Numbered from the stretch's first letter, positions 15,977 to 25,198 are shown. The stretch is 64,000 nucleotides of DNA from Sulfitobacter sp043557345 (GCF_043557345.1 NZ_JBIFFV010000003.1:62001-126000); one strand, 5' to 3'. Notes: a model not told the origin generated them from the letters alone. Numbers and translations are program-made.

Positions 15977-16399
15977 ATGACACCCCATACCCCCTCTCAC
16001 GAAGCTGACCTCGCCCGTCTGCGCCGATTGGCCGTCAGCATGGACAGCGCCTATAAGCTGCCGATCGTCGGCGTGCGGATGGGGTGGGATTCGATACTGG
16101 GCCTCGTGCCGGTGGTGGGCGATACGCTCGCCCTTCTTCCCTCGGCGTATATCCTGAAAGAATCGCACCGCATGGGCGCGCCCAACAGCGTGCTGGCGAA
16201 AATGCTGGTAAACACCGGGATCGACTATTTCATCGGCTCTGTCCCGCTGGTCGGTGACCTTTTCGATATCGGATGGAAGTCAAAGCTGCGCAATGTCGAT
16301 CTGCTGGAGCGTCACCTGAAGGATCAAGCCGCCAAGGCGCCGCCGATGGGCGATGTCGAAGGGCGCATGTCCTCACACCACCCGACGCTCAACAACTGA
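15977..16399 (+). CDS. DUF4112 family small membrane protein
   Basis: 140 residues. Family pattern: LRRLAVSMDSAYKLPIVGVRMGWDSILGLVPVVGDTLALLPS, then a second hydrophobic hairpin with IDYFIGSVPLVGDLFDIGWKSKLRN. The two repeated VPxVGD motifs are the DUF4112 hallmark; each probably sits at a membrane turn. Function unknown. Start chosen at the ATG at 15977; a longer in-frame start exists but lacks family sequence. Ends at a bidirectional terminator shared with ndk. Confidence 0.85.
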   Translation: MTPHTPSHEADLARLRRLAVSMDSAYKLPIVGVRMGWDSILGLVPVVGDTLALLPSAYILKESHRMGAPNSVLAKMLVNTGIDYFIGSVPLVGDLFDIGWKSKLRNVDLLERHLKDQAAKAPPMGDVEGRMSSHHPTLNN

Positions 16400-16410
16400 T
16401 CGCCAAAGAA

Positions 16411-16436
16411 AAAGGGCCGCCCCGAGGCGGCCCTTT
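16411..16436. terminator. Bidirectional terminator between DUF4112 gene and ndk
   Basis: An 11-bp perfect stem (AAAGGGCCGCC / GGCGGCCCTTT) with a 4-base loop, flanked by A-rich and T-rich sequence, lies between converging genes. Confidence 0.9.
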
Positions 16437-16460
16437 CAGTCTTTCCGAAGAACGGCTGGC

Positions 16461-16883
16461 TTAGCCGACCAGTTCCAGACCGGAGAAGAAGTATGCGATC
16501 TCAACCGCTGCGGTTTCCGGCGCGTCGGAACCGTGGACGGAGTTTTCGCCAACGCTTTCAGCGAACTCGGCGCGGATGGTGCCCTCTGCCGCATCGGCAG
16601 GGTTGGTCGCGCCCATCACTTCGCGGTTTTTCGCGATGGCGTTTTCACCTTCCAGAACCTGAGCCACGATCGGCGCGGAGGCCATGAACTCGCACAGTTC
16701 GTCGTAGAAGGGACGCTCGGCGTGCACCTTGTAGAACTCGCCCGCCTGAGCCTTTGTCAGGTGGATGCGCTTTTGTGCGACAACGCGCAGGCCCGCGTCT
16801 TCGAATTTCTTGACGATGGCGCCGGTCAGGTTGCGGCGAGTTGCGTCGGGCTTGATGATCGAGAAGGTGCGTTCGAGGGCCAT
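16461..16883 (-). CDS. ndk: Nucleoside-diphosphate kinase
   Basis: 140 residues, the usual length. Ndk moves the terminal phosphate between NTPs and NDPs through a phospho-histidine, here H117 in NSVHGSDAPE. Other signatures are MALERTFSIIKPDATRRNLTG, KRIHLTKAQAGEFY and REVMGATNPADA. The ATG at 16883 is the conserved start; the upstream open frame is not used. Divergent from the ABC-F gene across 106 bp. Confidence 0.98.
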   Translation of the reverse strand: MALERTFSIIKPDATRRNLTGAIVKKFEDAGLRVVAQKRIHLTKAQAGEFYKVHAERPFYDELCEFMASAPIVAQVLEGENAIAKNREVMGATNPADAAEGTIRAEFAESVGENSVHGSDAPETAAVEIAYFFSGLELVG

Positions 16884-16989
16884 TGGCTGTACTCCATAGC
16901 GGGTGTTGATTTGCGCGCTCCCTAGCATGGGGTCTGGCCCATGAAAAGCCGTGATTGACCTTCCGCCTCGCTTGCGCCAAACGGCTTTC

Positions 16990-18852
16990 ATGTTACGCAT
17001 TTCAGAAATCAACTACTCCGTCGAAGGCCGGCCCCTGTTCGAGGAAGCCTCCGCCGTGATCCCCGAGGGGCATAAGGTCGGCATCGTCGGACGCAACGGC
17101 GCGGGCAAGACGACGCTGTTCAAGATCATCCGTGGCGAGCTGTCACTCGACAGCGGCGATATCTCTTTGCCGTCCCGCGCCAAGATCGGCGGCGTGGCGC
17201 AAGAGGTACCCTCGTCCGAGACCTCGCTGATCGACACGGTGCTCGAAGCAGACATCGAACGCGCGCGGTTGATGAAAGAGAGCGAAACCGCCGAGGATCC
17301 CGCCCGCATCGCTGACATCCAGACCCGGCTTGCGGATATCGACGCATGGTCCGCCGAGGGCCGCGCCGCCTCGATCCTCAAGGGGCTTGGTTTCGACGAC
17401 GACGAACAGCAGATGCCTTGCTCCGCCTTCTCGGGCGGCTGGCGGATGCGCGTGGCGCTGGCGGCGGTGTTGTTTGCCCAGCCCGATCTGCTGCTGCTCG
17501 ATGAGCCGACCAACTACCTCGACCTCGAAGGCGCGCTCTGGCTGGAAAGCTATCTGGCGAAATATCCGCATACGGTGCTGATCATCAGCCACGACCGCGG
17601 CCTGTTGAACCGCGCCGTTGGCGGCATCCTGCATCTCGAAGACCGCAAGCTGACCTATTACCAAGGCCCCTACGATCAGTTCGCCCGCCAGCGCGCCGAG
17701 AAACGCGCGCTGCAGGCGGCGATGGCCAAGAAGCAGCAGGCTCGGCGCGATCACATGCAGGCCTTCGTCGACCGTTTCAAAGCCAAGGCGAGCAAGGCCA
17801 AACAGGCGCAATCGCGCCTGAAGATGATCGAGAAGATGGACATGATCACCGCGCCCGAGGACGTGGCACGCAAGGTCTTCACCTTCCCCGAACCCGAGGA
17901 GCTTTCGCCGCCGATCATCAACATCGAAAACGGGTCGGTCGGCTACAGCGACGACAACCCGGTGCTCACACGGCTGAACCTGCGCATTGACCAAGACGAC
18001 CGCATCGCCCTTCTGGGCAAGAATGGTCAGGGCAAGTCGACGCTGGCGAAACTGCTGTCGGACCGCTTGCCGCTGATGGCCGGGCGTCAGGTCAATTCCT
18101 CGAAATTGCGCGTTGGTTTCTTCGCCCAGCATCAGGTCGACGAGCTGATCGTCGAAGAGACCCCGTTGCAGCACATGATCGCGGCCCGCCCCGGCGTGCT
18201 GCAATCGAAACTGCGCGCCCAACTCGCGGGCTTCGGCCTTGGCCCGGAACAGGCCGAGACCGAGGTCGGGCGGCTTTCGGGCGGGCAGAAGGCGCGGCTG
18301 TCGCTGCTCTTGGCAACACTGCACGCGCCGCATCTGCTGATCCTCGACGAGCCGACCAACCACCTCGACATCGAAAGCCGCGAAGCGCTGGTCGAGGCGC
18401 TAACGCGCTATTCGGGCGCGGTGATCCTTGTTAGCCACGACATGCACCTGCTGTCGCTCGTGGCCGACCGGCTGTGGCTGGTGTCGAACGGCACGGTCAA
18501 ACCCTATGAGGAAGATCTCGAAGCCTATCGCAAGATGCTGCTGACCCCGGAAAAGCCGGTCAGCAAAAACCCCGCCAAGCCGAAAGAAGCGCCCAAGCCC
18601 AAACGCGCCAGCCGTGACGAGGTGCTGGCCCTGCGCAGCGAGGTCCGCAAGGCCGAAGCGCGGATGGAAAAGATCAACGAGATGCGCGACAAGCTGGCCA
18701 AGAAACTCGCCGATCCCGCGCTTTACGAAGACGCCAAAACCGGCGAGCTTGAGGTCTGGAACAAGAAATACGCCGAAGTGATGGAGGCGCTGGACCGCGC
18801 CGAGGGCCTTTGGATGGGCGCACAGGAAAAGCTGGAAAAGGCCACGGCCTGA
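16990..18852 (+). CDS. ABC-F ATPase (YheS-like ribosome-associated)
   Basis: 620 residues with two ABC domains and no membrane part. First Walker A GRNGAGKTT, signature SGGWRMRVALA, Walker B LLLLDEPTNYLD; P-loop 2 GKNGQGKST, signature LSGGQKARLSLL, Walker B LILDEPTNHLD. The linker between them (about residues 240-300: AMAKKQQARRDHMQAFVDRFKAKASKAKQ) is the P-site tRNA-interaction motif, and a C-terminal coiled coil (about 545-618) follows. ABC-F proteins act on translating ribosomes to relieve stalls. The sequence pattern is closest to YheS/Uup types; a second ABC-F is at 53027. Confidence 0.9.
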   Translation: MLRISEINYSVEGRPLFEEASAVIPEGHKVGIVGRNGAGKTTLFKIIRGELSLDSGDISLPSRAKIGGVAQEVPSSETSLIDTVLEADIERARLMKESETAEDPARIADIQTRLADIDAWSAEGRAASILKGLGFDDDEQQMPCSAFSGGWRMRVALAAVLFAQPDLLLLDEPTNYLDLEGALWLESYLAKYPHTVLIISHDRGLLNRAVGGILHLEDRKLTYYQGPYDQFARQRAEKRALQAAMAKKQQARRDHMQAFVDRFKAKASKAKQAQSRLKMIEKMDMITAPEDVARKVFTFPEPEELSPPIINIENGSVGYSDDNPVLTRLNLRIDQDDRIALLGKNGQGKSTLAKLLSDRLPLMAGRQVNSSKLRVGFFAQHQVDELIVEETPLQHMIAARPGVLQSKLRAQLAGFGLGPEQAETEVGRLSGGQKARLSLLLATLHAPHLLILDEPTNHLDIESREALVEALTRYSGAVILVSHDMHLLSLVADRLWLVSNGTVKPYEEDLEAYRKMLLTPEKPVSKNPAKPKEAPKPKRASRDEVLALRSEVRKAEARMEKINEMRDKLAKKLADPALYEDAKTGELEVWNKKYAEVMEALDRAEGLWMGAQEKLEKATA

Positions 18853-18943
18853 CCCGGTTGCGTTCAGTTTATTACATCGCAGGGGTCGCCTAAGGGGCGG
18901 CCCTCGTGCATTCTGGCAAGAAGCCCCGCGCCAAGGAAGACCC

Positions 18944-19582
18944 ATGACCCTCGACACCGCCTATATGATCACCGCCCTCGTCACGATGTTCGTGGTGATC
19001 GACCCCATCGCCATCGCGCCGGTGTTCCTCGCGCTCACCCGTGGGATGAGCAATGCAGAGCGGCGCAAGATCGCATGGCGCGCGGTGGGCGTGGCCGGGT
19101 TGGTGCTGTTGATCTTTGCCGCTTTCGGCGAGGCGGTGCTGGGCTTCATCGGCATTTCCATGCCCGCCTTCCGCGTCGCGGGCGGCATCTTGTTGTTCAT
19201 CACCGCGCTCGACATGCTCTTCGACCGCCGCACCAAACGGCGTGAGGACCGCGCAGATGAGGATGACCATGACGACCCTTCCGTTTTCCCCATGGCCATC
19301 CCGCTCATCGCCGGGCCCGGCTCCATCGCCTCGGTCATCCTGCTGACGGGGGAAAAACCGGGGGGCGAAGGTCTGTTGACCATCATCGTGATCACCGCGC
19401 TGACACTGGTGGTCATGGCGCTGACCATGCAGGTCAGCGGCGCGCTGGAGCGGGCGATGGGCAAGACGGGCATCAACATCGTGACCCGCCTGCTCGGCAT
19501 GTTGCTGGCGGCGCTCTCGGTGCAATTCGTGCTCGACGGCTTGGCGGCCTTTGGCTTTGGCCCCGGCCCTATGCCCGGCTGA
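18944..19582 (+). CDS. MarC-family integral membrane protein
   Basis: 212 residues with about six membrane helices. Typical segments: VMFVVIDPIAIAPVFLALT near the N-terminus, FRVAGGILLFITALDMLF, and FPMAIPLIAGPGSIASVILL. Between helices 3 and 4 lies a charged loop (RRTKRREDRADEDDHDD). MarC proteins are widespread; the early link to multiple antibiotic resistance was not confirmed, and the transport role is unknown. An AAGGAAG ribosome site lies just upstream. Confidence 0.9.
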   Translation: MTLDTAYMITALVTMFVVIDPIAIAPVFLALTRGMSNAERRKIAWRAVGVAGLVLLIFAAFGEAVLGFIGISMPAFRVAGGILLFITALDMLFDRRTKRREDRADEDDHDDPSVFPMAIPLIAGPGSIASVILLTGEKPGGEGLLTIIVITALTLVVMALTMQVSGALERAMGKTGINIVTRLLGMLLAALSVQFVLDGLAAFGFGPGPMPG

Positions 19583-19626
19583 CATTTTCACGCGGCCTTC
19601 CTATATGAGATGTAAGGGGGGCGTTC

Positions 19627-20208
19627 ATGGCCGGTATCGACACAGCACATCTGATCTATCTCATCGTTCTACTGGCGATGGTGGCGGGCTGGTTTTTCAT
19701 GCACAGCCGCCCCAATATGAACAAGACCCTGCAACAGGCGGCGGTCTGGGGGCTGATCTTTACAGGTGCCGCGGCGGGGGTCGGCCTGTGGCAAGACATC
19801 ACCCGCGACAGCGCGCGCCAACATCTCACCATCAGCGAGGAGGGTGACATCGTCCTGCCCCGCGGGCGCGATGGGCATTACTACCTGACGGCCCAGATCA
19901 ACGGCGCGCCGGTGCGCTTTGTCGTGGATACCGGGGCATCTGAGATCGTGCTGACCAAATCCGATGCGGCGCGCATTGGCATCGACCCTGAGGGGCTGGA
20001 CTACCTTGGCCGCGCGGGCACCGCCAATGGCGAGACGCGCACCGCCTTTGTGCGCCTTGACGAGGTGGTGGTGGGCCATGCGGTCGATCACAATGTCCCC
20101 GCAGTGGTGAATGACGGGATCATGTCGCAATCTCTGCTGGGCATGGGCTACCTGCAACGCTGGGGCCGGATCGAGATCAGCGGCGGCGAACTGCGCCTGA
20201 GCCGCTGA
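19627..20208 (+). CDS. Membrane-anchored retropepsin-like aspartic protease
   Basis: 193 residues. Two hydrophobic segments (about 8-25 and 40-56) anchor the N-terminus, followed by a single clan AA domain with catalytic D101-T-G in VRFVVDTGASEIVLT, a flap-like GTANGETRTAFVRL and a closing LLGMGYLQRWGRIEIS. Such TIGR02281-type proteins are thought to act as dimers, like retropepsins, on the periplasmic face. The substrate is unknown. It follows marC by 44 bp on the same strand. Confidence 0.87.
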   Translation: MAGIDTAHLIYLIVLLAMVAGWFFMHSRPNMNKTLQQAAVWGLIFTGAAAGVGLWQDITRDSARQHLTISEEGDIVLPRGRDGHYYLTAQINGAPVRFVVDTGASEIVLTKSDAARIGIDPEGLDYLGRAGTANGETRTAFVRLDEVVVGHAVDHNVPAVVNDGIMSQSLLGMGYLQRWGRIEISGGELRLSR

Positions 20209-20215
20209 TCGAATG

Positions 20216-20231
20216 GGGCAAGACCTTGCCC
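20216..20231 (+). terminator. Short hairpin after the aspartic protease gene
   Basis: GGGCAA and TTGCCC pair perfectly around a GACC loop 8 bp after the stop. No T-run, so termination is uncertain. Confidence 0.3.
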
Positions 20232-20361
20232 GAATTGCGCTTCAAAAGATCAAATTCGCCGCAAAATGACGCCGCATTCGCCGTGAATTGAACAGGTTTC
20301 CGCCCTTTTGCCCAGATAGTTGCAAAGCACAACTGTACCCAATTCTGGAGAAACTGCTGCT

Positions 20362-20847
20362 ATGCTGACAAATATCATCGGTGGGTCATCCTCCTACCAA
20401 CAAAGCAACAAACCCGCCAAGGCGGAGAAGGCCGAAAAGCCGGAAAAGGCCGAGAAGAGCAACAACAGCTCGTCACAGGCGCAAACGAAACCCGCCAGTG
20501 AGGGGCCGACCACGCAAAACAGCGCGGCGGCACAGGAGGCCTCCAAACCCCAAGCCGTGCAAGCGCCTGCCAAGACCGAAACGGTGCAAGCCGTGGCGCA
20601 GGCCAAGCCGGTTGAGACGGCCCCGAAGGCCAGCACCGCCGATGACGCGGCCTTTGCCCGCGCCGCAGCACAGCGCAGCGTCGACAGCCAGCGCACCCGC
20701 GCCCTGCTGGACGCGATCGCGCCGGTGAACAACAGCGCGGTCGAAGCGGCCAAATCCTATGTGAGCAAGGTCGAATCTGCAGCGCCGGAGGCCGAAGCAG
20801 GCAAAGCCGCCGCCGCCGCGAAACCCGCGCTCGACAAAGCGGCCTAA
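20362..20847 (+). CDS. Ala/Lys/Glu-rich low-complexity hypothetical protein
   Basis: 161 residues, not recognised. A short N-terminus MLTNIIGGSSSYQQSNKP without signal peptide leads into a Lys-Ala-Glu-Pro run (about 18-35), an Asn/Ser/Gln stretch, and an Ala-rich region. Only the C-terminal half (DDAAFARAAAQRSVDSQRTRALLDAIA...) looks able to form ordered helices. Probably a largely disordered cytoplasmic or envelope-linked protein. GGAG lies about a dozen bases before the ATG. It stands alone between hairpins at 20216 and 20856. Confidence 0.65.
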   Translation: MLTNIIGGSSSYQQSNKPAKAEKAEKPEKAEKSNNSSSQAQTKPASEGPTTQNSAAAQEASKPQAVQAPAKTETVQAVAQAKPVETAPKASTADDAAFARAAAQRSVDSQRTRALLDAIAPVNNSAVEAAKSYVSKVESAAPEAEAGKAAAAAKPALDKAA

Positions 20848-20855
20848 GCCGCGTT

Positions 20856-20887
20856 CAGGGGCAGCGGGCTTTGGGCCCCTGCCCCTG
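20856..20887. terminator. Long hairpin between converging genes (low-complexity gene / holC)
   Basis: CAGGGGCAG and CTGCCCCTG form a perfect 9-bp outer stem; an inner GGGC/GCCC extends it around TTTG. No T-run on either strand. Confidence 0.5.
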
Positions 20888-20899
20888 CACTGCCGCCCT

Positions 20900-21358
20900 T
20901 TAGGTCTCGGCCTTCTTTTCCCAGCGACCGCTTTCCTCCGACCAATACTGCGCCGATGCGCCTTCGGATTTCAGCCGCTTCCACAGGCCGCGCGCCTGAT
21001 CCAGCGCCACGGGATCATGCCCGTCGAACAACACGCAGACCCGTTCGTGCGCGGCCACTTCCGCCGCCGTGACATCGGCCCCATGCACCGTCATCAGACA
21101 ATCCGCCCGATTGGGGGCGCCATCCTCCAACGTCAACAGCACGGGCTGATCCGCGTCCTGCGGCCCGCCCGCCATGCCATGGGGCAGAAAGCTGTCATCC
21201 GCATAGGTCCAAAGCGCCCGATCAAGCGCCTGTAGCCCCGCCCAGTCCGTCCCGCGCAGGGCCACGCGCCAGCCATTGGCGAGCGACTTTTCCAGCAGCA
21301 TCGTCAGCGTCTCGACCAGAGGTCGCTGGGTCAGGTGATAGAAGTAAGCCGCCCCCAT
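20900..21358 (-). CDS. holC: DNA polymerase III chi subunit
   Basis: 152 residues. Chi links the clamp loader to single-strand binding protein at the replication fork. Family pattern: MGAAYFYHLTQRPLVETLTMLLEKSLANGWRV at the N-terminus, the central ALWTYADDSFLPHG and the closing HDPVALDQARGLWKRLKSEG. It follows pepA by 7 bp, and pepA is divergent from lptF-lptG. The same holC-pepA/lptFG arrangement exists in Escherichia coli, which supports the calls. Confidence 0.93.
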   Translation of the reverse strand: MGAAYFYHLTQRPLVETLTMLLEKSLANGWRVALRGTDWAGLQALDRALWTYADDSFLPHGMAGGPQDADQPVLLTLEDGAPNRADCLMTVHGADVTAAEVAAHERVCVLFDGHDPVALDQARGLWKRLKSEGASAQYWSEESGRWEKKAET

Positions 21359-21365
21359 CTGTGGC

Positions 21366-22838
21366 TCAGCCCTTCTCGAAACGGTCGGCGACGAGACGGT
21401 TCAACGCCGCCACGCCCCAGCCTGTCGCGCCCGCAGGGGCAAGCGCGCTTTCCGACTTCAAGGAGGCGACGCCGGCAATATCGAGGTGAATCCAAGGTGT
21501 CTCATCCTTGACGAACCGCTTGAGGAACTGCGCTGCGGTGATCGACCCCGCCGGACGCCCGCCGATATTCTTCATATCGGCGATGCGGCTTTTCAGCAGG
21601 TCGTCATAGCCCTGCCCCAGCGGCATCCGCCACGCGCCTTCGCCTTCGCTCTCGGCGGCTTTCAGGAAATCGTTGCACAGCCCGTCGTCATTCGAAAAGA
21701 CCCCGGCGTTCTCATGGCCCAGCCCGATGATGATCGCCCCGGTCAGCGTGGCCAGATCGATCATCGCCGCGGGTTTGAACCGGTCTTGCGCGTACCACAT
21801 GACATCGCAGAGCACCAAACGCCCCTCGGCGTCGGTGTTGATCACCTCAACCGTGTCGCCCTTCATCGTGGTGATCACATCGCCCGGACGGGTCGCATTG
21901 CCCGAGGGCATGTTTTCCACGATGCCCACAAGCCCCACGACATTCGCCTTGGCTTTTCGCAAGGCCAGCGTGCGCATCACGCCCGAAACCACGCCCGCGC
22001 CGCCCATGTCCATGGTCATGTCCTCCATGCCAGCCCCGGGTTTGAGGCTGATGCCGCCGGTGTCAAAGACCACGCCCTTGCCGACCAGCGCCAGAGGGGC
22101 TGCGTCATCCGCGCCGCCTTCCCACCGCATGACGACCACTTTCGACGGGCTGTCCGACCCTTGGCCGACAGACAAAAGCGTTCGCATTCCGAGCTTTGCG
22201 AGCTCTTCCTCATCCAGAACTTCAACTTTCAGGCCCAAGCTCTCCATCTCGGCCAGACGTTCGGCGAAACTGGTGGTGGTCAGGATATTGGCGGGTGCGT
22301 TGGTCAGGTCACGGGTCATAAAGGCACCCTCCGCCACGGCCATGAGCGGTGCGGCGGCCTCCTGCGCTTCCTCCGGTTTGGAACACATGACCTCGACCGT
22401 GCCCCTGCGCGGCTTGGGCGCGGATTTGTGATCTTCGAAGCCGTAGTCTCGCATTGCCAGACCAAAGGCCACATCGGCCACCCGGCGCGTTGCGGCGGCG
22501 AGCATCAGCAGATCGCTGTCGCCCCGGCGCTTGGCCAGCGCGGCCCCGGCTTTGCGCGCTGTCATCACCTCGGCCCGGCGTGGCATGTGGATCACATCCA
22601 CCGCCTCTGCCGCCATGCCGGCGGGATAGCCCATGCTAAGCATGTCACCGGGTTTCAGCGCGGCGAAACGCTCACTCTCTACCAGCCGCTGCAAAGCGCC
22701 TTTGGTCAAGCGGTTCACCCGCCGCGCCCCGGCATCCAGACGGCCCTCAGGCTCCAGAAACAGCGCGATCCGCCCGGAATGCCCCGCGATACGGTCGATG
22801 TCGGTCTCGGCGAAGGTGATGGGGGTCAGATCGGTCAT
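21366..22838 (-). CDS. pepA: Leucyl aminopeptidase (M17 cytosol aminopeptidase)
   Basis: 490 residues. Removes N-terminal amino acids from peptides with two metal ions. Metal and active-site motifs: VGKGVVFDTGGISLKPG, MDMGGAG, and the M17 signature NTDAEGRLVLCD; C-terminal PLGQGYDDLLKSRIADMKNIGGRPAGSITAAQFL is also conserved. An N-terminal macro-like domain precedes the peptidase part. The ATG at 22838 has GAGG six bases upstream; an ATG four codons earlier (22850) is the alternative. The E. coli homologue also binds DNA, but that role cannot be read from this sequence. Confidence 0.95.
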   Translation of the reverse strand: MTDLTPITFAETDIDRIAGHSGRIALFLEPEGRLDAGARRVNRLTKGALQRLVESERFAALKPGDMLSMGYPAGMAAEAVDVIHMPRRAEVMTARKAGAALAKRRGDSDLLMLAAATRRVADVAFGLAMRDYGFEDHKSAPKPRRGTVEVMCSKPEEAQEAAAPLMAVAEGAFMTRDLTNAPANILTTTSFAERLAEMESLGLKVEVLDEEELAKLGMRTLLSVGQGSDSPSKVVVMRWEGGADDAAPLALVGKGVVFDTGGISLKPGAGMEDMTMDMGGAGVVSGVMRTLALRKAKANVVGLVGIVENMPSGNATRPGDVITTMKGDTVEVINTDAEGRLVLCDVMWYAQDRFKPAAMIDLATLTGAIIIGLGHENAGVFSNDDGLCNDFLKAAESEGEGAWRMPLGQGYDDLLKSRIADMKNIGGRPAGSITAAQFLKRFVKDETPWIHLDIAGVASLKSESALAPAGATGWGVAALNRLVADRFEKG

Positions 22839-22969
22839 GGCATGCCTCATGGTTGATTTTGCCCCAGACCTACCGCGCCGCGCCGCCCATGGCCAGATAG
22901 CAGTTTTCCCGCCCCGAGAATTGCTTTAAGATCCGCGCAAAGGCCGTCAGAGCATCTCGGGGGATCAGA

Positions 22970-24103
22970 GTGGCAAGAATTGACCGCTACATGCTGTCGC
23001 AACTTCTGGTTATGTTCGGCTTTTTCGCTTTGGTGCTGGTGGCGCTGTTTTGGATCAACCGCGCGGTTGTCCTGTTCGACCGTTTGATCGGCGATGGCCA
23101 ATCCGCACTGGTGTTTTTGGAGTTCACGGCCCTTGGCCTGCCGAAACTCATCGTTACCGTTCTGCCCATCGCGACCTTTGCCGCCTCGGTCTATGTGACC
23201 AACCGCATGTCGGGCGAATCCGAGTTGACGGTGCTTCAGGCCGCAGGCTCCGGCCCGTGGCGGCTGGCGCGGCCCGTTTTCGTTTTCGGGCTTTGCGTGG
23301 CGGCAATGATGACGGTGCTCAGCCACTTTCTGGTCCCCATGGCGCAGGGGCAGTTGAAACAGCGCGAGGCCGAGATTTCGCGCAACCTCACGGCAAGGCT
23401 GCTGACGGAGGGGACTTTTCTGCACCCCTCCGACGATGTCACCTTCTATACCCGCGCCATCGACAATGACGGTGTGCTGCGCGATGTTTTCCTGTCGGAT
23501 CGGCGCAAGGCCAATGAGGGCGTGATCTACACCGCCGCCGAAGCCTATCTCGCCCGCAACGGGGACAACACGACGCTGATCATGCTCAACGGCATGGCGC
23601 AGCGGCTGGACACCGAGACCAACCGTTTGGCCACGGCCAAATTTCGCGACTTTTCCTTCGATATCTCCCCGCTGGTCAGCAGTGAAGACGCGATCGACCT
23701 GTCGGTCAGCGCCATGGTCACGCCCGATCTGCTTTGGGATTGGGACGGGGTCGCGGCGGCGACCGACACCTCGCCGGGCGTGGTGGCCGAAGAGCTGCAT
23801 GGCCGCTTCGCGCAGCCGCTGTTCTGCCTTGTTGCCGCGATGATCGGTTTCGCCACTTTGATCCTCGGCGGGTTTTCCCGCTTTGGCGTCTGGCGCGAGG
23901 CAGTGATCGCTTTTGGCCTGCTCATCGCCATCGACGGGCTGCGGGGCACGATGGTGGTGCAAATCCGCGAGGCCGCGGCGCTCTGGCCACTGGCCTATCT
24001 GCCCTCGCTCATCGGGGCCGTGCTGACGCTGGCGATGCTTTGGCAAGCCGCACATCCGCGCTGGATAAGGCGGCGCCTGCGTGGCAAAAGGGCCGCCACA
24101 TGA
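22970..24103 (+). CDS. lptF: LPS export permease LptF
   Basis: 377 residues. Inner-membrane half of the LptB2FG transporter that pulls LPS from the membrane. Three N-terminal helices (about 8-35, 50-75, 95-120), a periplasmic beta-jellyroll (about 130-270), then three C-terminal helices (about 285-360). Family segments include FWINRAVVLFDRL and VYVTNRMSGESELTVLQAAG. Start codon is GTG at 22970. The stop TGA overlaps the lptG ATG (ATGA), so the two subunits are probably made in equal amounts. Divergent from pepA over 131 bp. Confidence 0.95.
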   Translation: MARIDRYMLSQLLVMFGFFALVLVALFWINRAVVLFDRLIGDGQSALVFLEFTALGLPKLIVTVLPIATFAASVYVTNRMSGESELTVLQAAGSGPWRLARPVFVFGLCVAAMMTVLSHFLVPMAQGQLKQREAEISRNLTARLLTEGTFLHPSDDVTFYTRAIDNDGVLRDVFLSDRRKANEGVIYTAAEAYLARNGDNTTLIMLNGMAQRLDTETNRLATAKFRDFSFDISPLVSSEDAIDLSVSAMVTPDLLWDWDGVAAATDTSPGVVAEELHGRFAQPLFCLVAAMIGFATLILGGFSRFGVWREAVIAFGLLIAIDGLRGTMVVQIREAAALWPLAYLPSLIGAVLTLAMLWQAAHPRWIRRRLRGKRAAT

Positions 24104-25197
24104 TCCTGCATTTCTATTTCGCCCGCCGTTTCTTCATGAGCTTTCTTGTCATCACCGGGGTGCTGGCCGCGCTGGTGATGCTGGTCGATGGTGTGGATCA
24201 GGCCCGGCGTTTCGCCGATGACGATGTAGGCTGGGATCAGGTGCTGGGCATGACGCTGCTGCATATGCCCCAGACCATCAACATGATCCTGCCGCTGATC
24301 ATGATCCTTGCCACGGTGGCGCTTTTCATCGGCCTTGCCCGATCCTCAGAACTGGTGGTGACCCGCGCCGCCGGCCGCTCGGCCCTGCGCGCGCTGGTGG
24401 CCCCGGTGGTGGTGGCCTTGATCATCGGCACGCTGGCGGTGGCCATGCTGAACCCCATCGTCGCAGCGACCAGTGAGCGGGCCGAGCAATTGACCCAAGA
24501 GTATCGCTCCAATGGCCGCGCGGCGCTTTCGGTCAGTGACGAGGGGCTGTGGCTGCGGCAAGGCACGGAGGAAGGCCAATCGGTTATCCGCGCCTGGCGT
24601 ACCAATGCCGATGCCTCCGTTCTCTATAACGTCACGATCATCAGCTATGATGCCGAGAAGGGGCCGATCCGCCGCATCGAAGCCGATAGCGCAGAGCTTC
24701 GCGGCGGCGACTGGGAATTGACCGGCGCCAAGATTTGGCCGCTGGAGGCCGGGGTGAACGCCGAAGGCGCGGCAAAGGTGCATGAGAGGCTGACCATCCC
24801 CTCTTCGCTCACCGTCGAGCGTATCCGCGAGAGCATTGGCCGGGTGGCTGCCGTCTCGATCTATGAGTTGCCCGAGTTCATCCGCCAGTTGGAACAGGCG
24901 GGGTTCAGCACCCGCCAGCATGAGGTCTGGTTGCAAGCCGAACTGGCGCGGCCCTTCTTTCTGGTGGCCATGGTTCTGGTTGCGAGCGCATTCACCATGC
25001 GCCATACCCGCTTTGGGGGGACCGGCGTCGCTGTGCTGGCCTCGATTTTGCTGGGGTTCGGTTTGTATTTCATTCGCAGTTTCGCACAAATCCTTGGCGA
25101 GAATGGCCAGATCCCGGTGACTCTTGCCGCTTGGGCGCCGCCCGTGGCGGCGATCTTTCTGGCGCTAGGCCTGCTACTGCATGCGGAGGACGGCTGA
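24100..25197 (+). CDS. lptG: LPS export permease LptG
   Basis: 365 residues. Partner of LptF, with the same layout: helices near 8-35, 55-75 and 95-120, a periplasmic jellyroll, and C-terminal helices from about 285. Opening MILHFYFARRFFMSFLVITGVL and the coupling-helix region LARSSELVVTRAAGRS are typical. The true start is the ATG overlapping lptF; the long open frame reaching back to 23734 is not coding. lptD follows 1 bp after the stop, so the envelope-spanning Lpt bridge is partly co-transcribed. Confidence 0.95.
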   Translation: MILHFYFARRFFMSFLVITGVLAALVMLVDGVDQARRFADDDVGWDQVLGMTLLHMPQTINMILPLIMILATVALFIGLARSSELVVTRAAGRSALRALVAPVVVALIIGTLAVAMLNPIVAATSERAEQLTQEYRSNGRAALSVSDEGLWLRQGTEEGQSVIRAWRTNADASVLYNVTIISYDAEKGPIRRIEADSAELRGGDWELTGAKIWPLEAGVNAEGAAKVHERLTIPSSLTVERIRESIGRVAAVSIYELPEFIRQLEQAGFSTRQHEVWLQAELARPFFLVAMVLVASAFTMRHTRFGGTGVAVLASILLGFGLYFIRSFAQILGENGQIPVTLAAWAPPVAAIFLALGLLLHAEDG

Positions 25198-25198
25198 C

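Noticed and set aside
18853..18943. Terminator after the YheS-like gene
   Set aside because: A weak stem GGGTCGCC/GGCGGCCC with one wobble and no T-run; not convincing.
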